A stretch of DNA of 64,000 nt, from NCBI GenBank assembly GCA_017619615.1, contig JAFZRY010000020.1, forward strand, positions 62,001-126,000, written 5' to 3'. The notes beneath the pieces are model-generated. The model did no database searches. It was given only the letters and a program-made list of their open reading frames with translations, and was not told the DNA's origin. Source of the DNA: Lachnospiraceae bacterium. GTDB lineage: Bacteria; Bacillota; Clostridia; Lachnospirales; Lachnospiraceae. Shown in pieces: positions 60,674-64,000 of this stretch; position 1 is the stretch's first letter, and each line of letters starts with the position of its first letter. Made by a program: the position numbers and the translations under genes.

Positions 60674-62193
60674 TGCCTCAATTTGTCACCCCTGCGGAAG
60701 CGGTCGCCCATATCAAAGACGGCGCCTGCATCATCTACAACAACTTCCTCAGCGTCATCAACGCGGAGCAGCTCTCCGCGGCCCTGAACGAGCGCTATAA
60801 AGCCACCGGCCATCCGAAGGATCTGGAACTGTACTGCAGCGCCGGCCTGGGCGGCTGGAAGCCGGGCAGCGTGTGCGAGGAGATCGCCTGTCTGGGTGCG
60901 GTGAAGTCCGTAGTGCTGAGCCATTTCGGGACGACGCCGGAGATCGCGCGGATGATCCTGGAAAATAAGCTGGAGGCGTACAACCTGCCCTTCGGCGCCA
61001 TGTCGCACGCGATCCGCGCGGCGGCGGGCGGCCAGGATTATATCATTTCGGACTGCGGCCTGAACCTGTTCGTGGACCCGAAGTACAACGGGTACCAGCT
61101 GAATGAGAAGAGCCGGCGCGTGATGGTGGAGGAGATCGTCATCGACGGCAAACGCCGCCTCAAATACGCCGTGCCCCGCCCGGACGTGGCCTTCATCAAG
61201 GCCTCCTCCTGCGACGCCGAAGGCAATATCAGCATGGAGGACGAAGTCGCGATGGGTGACGCCCTGTCCGTCGCGCAGGCGACCAAACGCCGCGGCGGCC
61301 TCGTGATCGTGCAGGTCGCGCGGATGCTGGATGCGGCGGAAGCCCGCCACCCGATGGAGATCGTGATCCCGGCGGCGCTCGTGAGTTATATCTGCATCTG
61401 CCCGGAGCAGACGCAGGTCCAGGGCCTGCCGGGCGTCGATCCTCTGCTGTCCGGCCGGGCGCAGATGAGCGACGAAGCGCTGGGGGATTACGTGAAGGAG
61501 CAGTCCGCCGGCGCCGCCGAAGACCCGGCCAAGCTGCTGATCGCGCGGCGCGCGGTGCGGGAATTAAAGCCCGGCCATGTCGTGAACATCGGCGTGGGCG
61601 CCCCGGAATACGTGGCGCGGGAAGCGGCGCGGACCGGGATCCTGTCGCAGGTGAACCTGACCGTGGAGTCCGGCCCCATGCGCGGCCTGCCCGCCGGCGG
61701 GACCCCTTTCGGCGCCGCCATCAGCCCGCACGCGATCTGCACCAGCGCGGAACAGTTTGACCTCTACGACGGGGGCGGCCTGGACATCTGCTTCATCGGC
61801 GCGCTGGAGATCGACGCGCAGGGCAACGTGAACGGCCATTACCACCCGAAGAAGCTCTCCGGCATCGGCGGCTTCATCAACATCACGCAGTTCACGCACA
61901 AGGTCGTTTTCTGCACCAGCTTCTCGGCCGGCGGCCTGGAACTGGAGGAAGACGGGAACGGCCTGCACATAAAAAAAGAGGGGAGATTCCCCAAGTTCGT
62001 CAAAGAAGTGACGGCTCTCAGCTTCAGCGCGGAGAACGCCCACGCGAACGGGCAGGAAGTCCTGTACGTGACCGAGCGCTGCGTATTCCGCCTGGGCGAA
62101 AAGGGTCTGGTCCTGACGGAGGTCGTCCCCGGCATCGACGTGCGGAAGGACGTCCTGGACCAGCTGCCGTTCGAGGTGGAGGTGGACCTGTAG
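60673..62193 (+). CDS. Family I acyl-CoA:acetate/3-oxoacid CoA-transferase
   Basis: 506 aa, a fused alpha-beta enzyme like propionate CoA-transferase and YdiF. The start MPQFVTPAEAVAHIKDG overlaps the gamma-subunit stop. The glycine-rich N-terminal part, NIGVGAPEYVA and the segment TVESGPMRGLPAGG with the likely catalytic glutamate (E of VES) are visible. It would move CoA from a branched-chain acyl-CoA to acetate or a similar acid, freeing the fatty acid and saving the thioester energy. Substrates are inferred from the operon. Confidence 0.82.
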   Translation: MPQFVTPAEAVAHIKDGACIIYNNFLSVINAEQLSAALNERYKATGHPKDLELYCSAGLGGWKPGSVCEEIACLGAVKSVVLSHFGTTPEIARMILENKLEAYNLPFGAMSHAIRAAAGGQDYIISDCGLNLFVDPKYNGYQLNEKSRRVMVEEIVIDGKRRLKYAVPRPDVAFIKASSCDAEGNISMEDEVAMGDALSVAQATKRRGGLVIVQVARMLDAAEARHPMEIVIPAALVSYICICPEQTQVQGLPGVDPLLSGRAQMSDEALGDYVKEQSAGAAEDPAKLLIARRAVRELKPGHVVNIGVGAPEYVAREAARTGILSQVNLTVESGPMRGLPAGGTPFGAAISPHAICTSAEQFDLYDGGGLDICFIGALEIDAQGNVNGHYHPKKLSGIGGFINITQFTHKVVFCTSFSAGGLELEEDGNGLHIKKEGRFPKFVKEVTALSFSAENAHANGQEVLYVTERCVFRLGEKGLVLTEVVPGIDVRKDVLDQLPFEVEVDL

Positions 62194-62216
62194 GGGCGGA
62201 CGCGTTCGCCCGCCCC
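62193..62216. terminator. GC-rich hairpin between convergent genes
   Basis: GGGGCGG (62193-62199) pairs with CCGCCCC (62210-62216). It begins on the last base of the CoA-transferase stop codon. No T-run, so it may act as a rho-independent pause or simply as a repeat element. Confidence 0.4.
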
Positions 62217-62232
62217 GTGCATGCGGCCCCGC

Positions 62233-62916
62233 TCAGTCGATCTCGATCTGGAAATCCCGCATCGTATTGAGCATGTGCAGATGCATGGCCGCCCGCGCCC
62301 CCACCGGATTCCGGTCGCGCAGGTATTCCATGATCCGCCGGTGGTCCGCCAGCGTGTGCTCCGCGATCTGCGGCGACTCGTTGGCCAGGATGACCCCCTG
62401 CCGGATCGCCCGGTTGAACGTCGGGAAAAGGCCGGTGATGAACTGGTTATGGGCCGCGGCCGCAATGGAATTGTGGAACTTCTGCTCATACTCGTCCCAG
62501 CGCGGATCCCGCGCCAGTACGATGGCTTCCAGCTCCTGCCCGTGGCGGATGATCGTATCGATCTCTTCGTCCGTGGCGCGCAGGCACGCATAGTAAGCCG
62601 CCTGCGGCTCGAACATGAGACGCATCTCGTACAGGTCCTTTAGACTGACCCGCGTGTTCTGGATCTTCAGGAGCTCATAATCCGCATGGATGTGCTCGCT
62701 GCGGGTCACAAACGTCCCGACGCCGCGGCGGACCTCCAGGATCCCCCGGGTGGTCAGCACCCGGATGGCTTCGCGGAGCGTGGTGCGGCTGACCCCCAGC
62801 TCGCGGGACAGCTCGGGCTCGCCCGGCAGTTTGTCGCCGGGCTGGAAACGCCCCTGGGTCAGCATTTCGGTGATCTGGTCCGCCGCCCGGACGGACAGCA
62901 CATTGTTAGCAGGCAT
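62233..62916 (-). CDS. GntR-family regulator, FadR/FCD subfamily
   Basis: 227 aa from the ATG at 62916, which has GGAGG at good spacing; an ATG 18 nt upstream lacks one. The N-terminal winged helix has GDKLPGEPELSRELGVSRTT and GILEVRRGVGTFV. The C-terminal FCD domain has the metal-ligand pattern of the family (DYELLKI, FHNSIAAAAHNQF, HTLADHRRIMEYLRDR, HLHML). FCD regulators usually sense small carboxylic acids, which suits control of 2-oxoacid metabolism. It is divergent from ilvE and convergent with the oxidoreductase operon. Confidence 0.9.
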   Translation of the reverse strand: MPANNVLSVRAADQITEMLTQGRFQPGDKLPGEPELSRELGVSRTTLREAIRVLTTRGILEVRRGVGTFVTRSEHIHADYELLKIQNTRVSLKDLYEMRLMFEPQAAYYACLRATDEEIDTIIRHGQELEAIVLARDPRWDEYEQKFHNSIAAAAHNQFITGLFPTFNRAIRQGVILANESPQIAEHTLADHRRIMEYLRDRNPVGARAAMHLHMLNTMRDFQIEID

Positions 62917-62936
62917 AGTCGGATCCTCCGACATGA

Positions 62937-62965
62937 ATTATAACGGCAAATCAGCAGTTAGACAA
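62937..62965 (-). promoter_or_regulatory. Promoter of the GntR gene with overlapping half-operator
   Basis: On the minus strand TTGTCT (62960-62965), 17-nt spacer, perfect TATAAT (62937-62942). TTGTCTAACTG across the -35 matches TNGTNNNACNA except at the last base, so autoregulation is likely, and the same site lies 29 bp upstream of ilvE. Confidence 0.7.
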
Positions 62966-62993
62966 TATTTTCTTGATAAGGAGAAGAAGAGTC

Positions 62994-64000
62994 ATGAACT
63001 TAACGATCGAGAAGACCAAGAACCCCATGCCGAAGCCGGCTCCCGGAACCGCGCTGGGCTTCGGCCGTATTTTCACGGATCACATGATGATCATGGAATA
63101 TGATAAGGGACAGGGCTGGCACGACGCCCGCATCGTCCCCTACGGCCCCATCACCATGAGCCCGGCCAGCACCTGCCTGCACTATGCGCAGGAGACCTTT
63201 GAAGGGCTGAAAGCTTACCGTTCCAAAGACGGCCGCATCCTGCTGTTTCGGCCGGAGGAGAACTTCAAGCGCCTGAATCTGTCCAACGACCGGATCTGCA
63301 TCCCGAACGTGGATGTGGATTTCTGCGTGGAGAGCCTGAAGGAACTGGTGAAGCTGGATAAGGACTGGGTCCCGCGCGAGGACGGTTCTTCTCTGTACAT
63401 CCGCCCCTTCGTGATCGGCAATGAGTCCCGTCTGGGCGTGAAGGACGCGGACAATTATCTCTACATCGTCCTGCTCAGCCCCAGCGGCGCGTACTATCCG
63501 GAAGGACTGAAGCCGGTCAAGATCTATGTGGAAGAAGAGTACGTCCGTGCGGTCCGCGGCGGCATGGGCTTCGCCAAGACCGGCGGCAACTACGCGGCCA
63601 GCATGCTGGCGCAGCATACGGCACACGAAAAAGGCTATTCGCAGGTGCTGTGGCTGGACGGCGTGGAGCGGAAGTACGTGGGCGAAGTCGGCGCCATGAA
63701 CATGTTCTTCGTGATCGACGGCGAAGTGGTGACGCCCGAACTGGACGGCAGCATCCTGGCCGGCATCACCCGCAAGTCCATCATCGAACTGCTGCGGAAG
63801 AAGGGCATGAAAGTCACTGAGCGGAAACTGGCCATCCAGGAGATCGCGGACGCCGCCGACGCCGGCAAACTGCAGGAGGCCTTCGGCAGCGGCACCGCCG
63901 CCGTCATCAGCCCCGTCGGCGAACTGAAGTGGGGCGACAAGGTCATGACCATCAACAACGGCGAGATCGGCCCGATCGCGCAGTACGCCTACGACACCCT
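62994..64000 (+). CDS. ilvE: Branched-chain amino acid aminotransferase, 3' end missing
   Basis: The first 335 codons; the gene runs off the window, probably lacking only about 20 residues. PLP enzyme of fold type IV interconverting Val/Leu/Ile and their 2-oxoacids. The start MNLTIEKTKNPMPKPAPG has AAGGAG upstream. CLHYAQETFEGLKAY, the Lys of the PLP site in FAKTGGNYAASM, VLWLDGVERKYVGEVGAMN and GSILAGITRKSI are signatures of this enzyme. Next to the VOR-type operon and CoA-transferase it probably works in amino-acid degradation, although a biosynthetic role cannot be excluded. Confidence 0.93.
   Translation, partial: MNLTIEKTKNPMPKPAPGTALGFGRIFTDHMMIMEYDKGQGWHDARIVPYGPITMSPASTCLHYAQETFEGLKAYRSKDGRILLFRPEENFKRLNLSNDRICIPNVDVDFCVESLKELVKLDKDWVPREDGSSLYIRPFVIGNESRLGVKDADNYLYIVLLSPSGAYYPEGLKPVKIYVEEEYVRAVRGGMGFAKTGGNYAASMLAQHTAHEKGYSQVLWLDGVERKYVGEVGAMNMFFVIDGEVVTPELDGSILAGITRKSIIELLRKKGMKVTERKLAIQEIADAADAGKLQEAFGSGTAAVISPVGELKWGDKVMTINNGEIGPIAQYAYDT

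Noticed and set aside
62943..62993. A T-box leader in front of ilvE
   Set aside because: The intergenic space shared with the divergent GntR gene is about 75 bp in total and contains only promoter elements, a candidate operator and the ribosome-binding site.

Overview
The window reads as the chromosome of a GC-rich (roughly 60 %) anaerobic Gram-positive bacterium of class Clostridia. Evidence: Firmicutes-type gene pairs (yloU/yloV near recG, ytfI/ytfJ, BlaI/BlaR1), purine-rich Shine-Dalgarno sites before almost every gene, sigma-A-like promoters (TTGACA/17/TATAAT type), oxygen-sensitive ferredoxin-linked 2-oxoacid metabolism, and a MutL with the endonuclease motif. No phage, insertion sequence, CRISPR array or plasmid gene is visible. 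Genus and family cannot be fixed from the sequence alone.

Layout. 1-9597 (+): end of an ABC exporter, pfkA, miaB, mutS, an M18 aminopeptidase, mutL, miaA (mismatch repair with tRNA A37 modification). 9656-12157 (+): a large TraB-domain lipoprotein with a Thr/Pro-rich stalk. 12285-14346 (+): rplU, rpmA, obgE; L27 lacks the cleavable N-terminal extension and the Prp protease gene is absent. 14433-17634 (-): BlaI repressor, BlaR1-like metallopeptidase, ECF sigma factor and membrane-anchored probable anti-sigma factor, with two BlaI-type operators on the promoter. 17764-20593 (-): XRE/TPR regulator and ABC exporter. 20848-24855 (-): CtpE-like P-type ATPase and a gamma-glutamyltransferase homologue. 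25026-28324 (+): gltX and a UvrD-family helicase. 28330-34287 (-): a GT2/GtrA/YfhO extracytoplasmic glycosylation operon followed by ychF and a DUF1292 gene. 34430-39683: gmk, rpoZ (with a long acidic tail), rimO, pgsA, an unknown gene, ytfI, ytfJ. 39801-47903 (+): rpmB, a TetR-type regulator, yloU, yloV (fakA-like), recG, galK, galM, cvpA. 48000-50609 (-): psuG and an M3 oligopeptidase. 50766-55295 (+): msrA, xseA (fused to a DUF5710-like domain), xseB, a two-component system. 55279-56978 (-): a DUF5721-like gene, tRNA-Gly and tRNA-Leu, an EamA transporter. 57268-64000: a P-loop ATPase, a four-subunit branched-chain 2-oxoacid:ferredoxin oxidoreductase, a CoA-transferase, a divergent GntR/FadR regulator and ilvE, which runs off the window.

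The last block fits together as a pathway: IlvE deaminates Val/Leu/Ile, the VOR-type enzyme turns the 2-oxoacid into acyl-CoA plus reduced ferredoxin, and the CoA-transferase exchanges CoA with a free acid such as acetate, releasing a branched-chain fatty acid. The GntR protein is a plausible regulator, because a perfect FadR-type palindrome lies in the operon leader and a near match lies at the GntR promoter.

Other points worth attention: two near-consensus promoters on opposite strands that share one palindromic -10 upstream of gmk; four copies of a 28-nt palindromic element at gene ends; a hairpin used three times; and an XseA whose conserved HETD motif reads HAGN. I found no complete, clearly undescribed system. 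The nearest candidates are the BlaIR/ECF four-gene unit and the XseA fusion.
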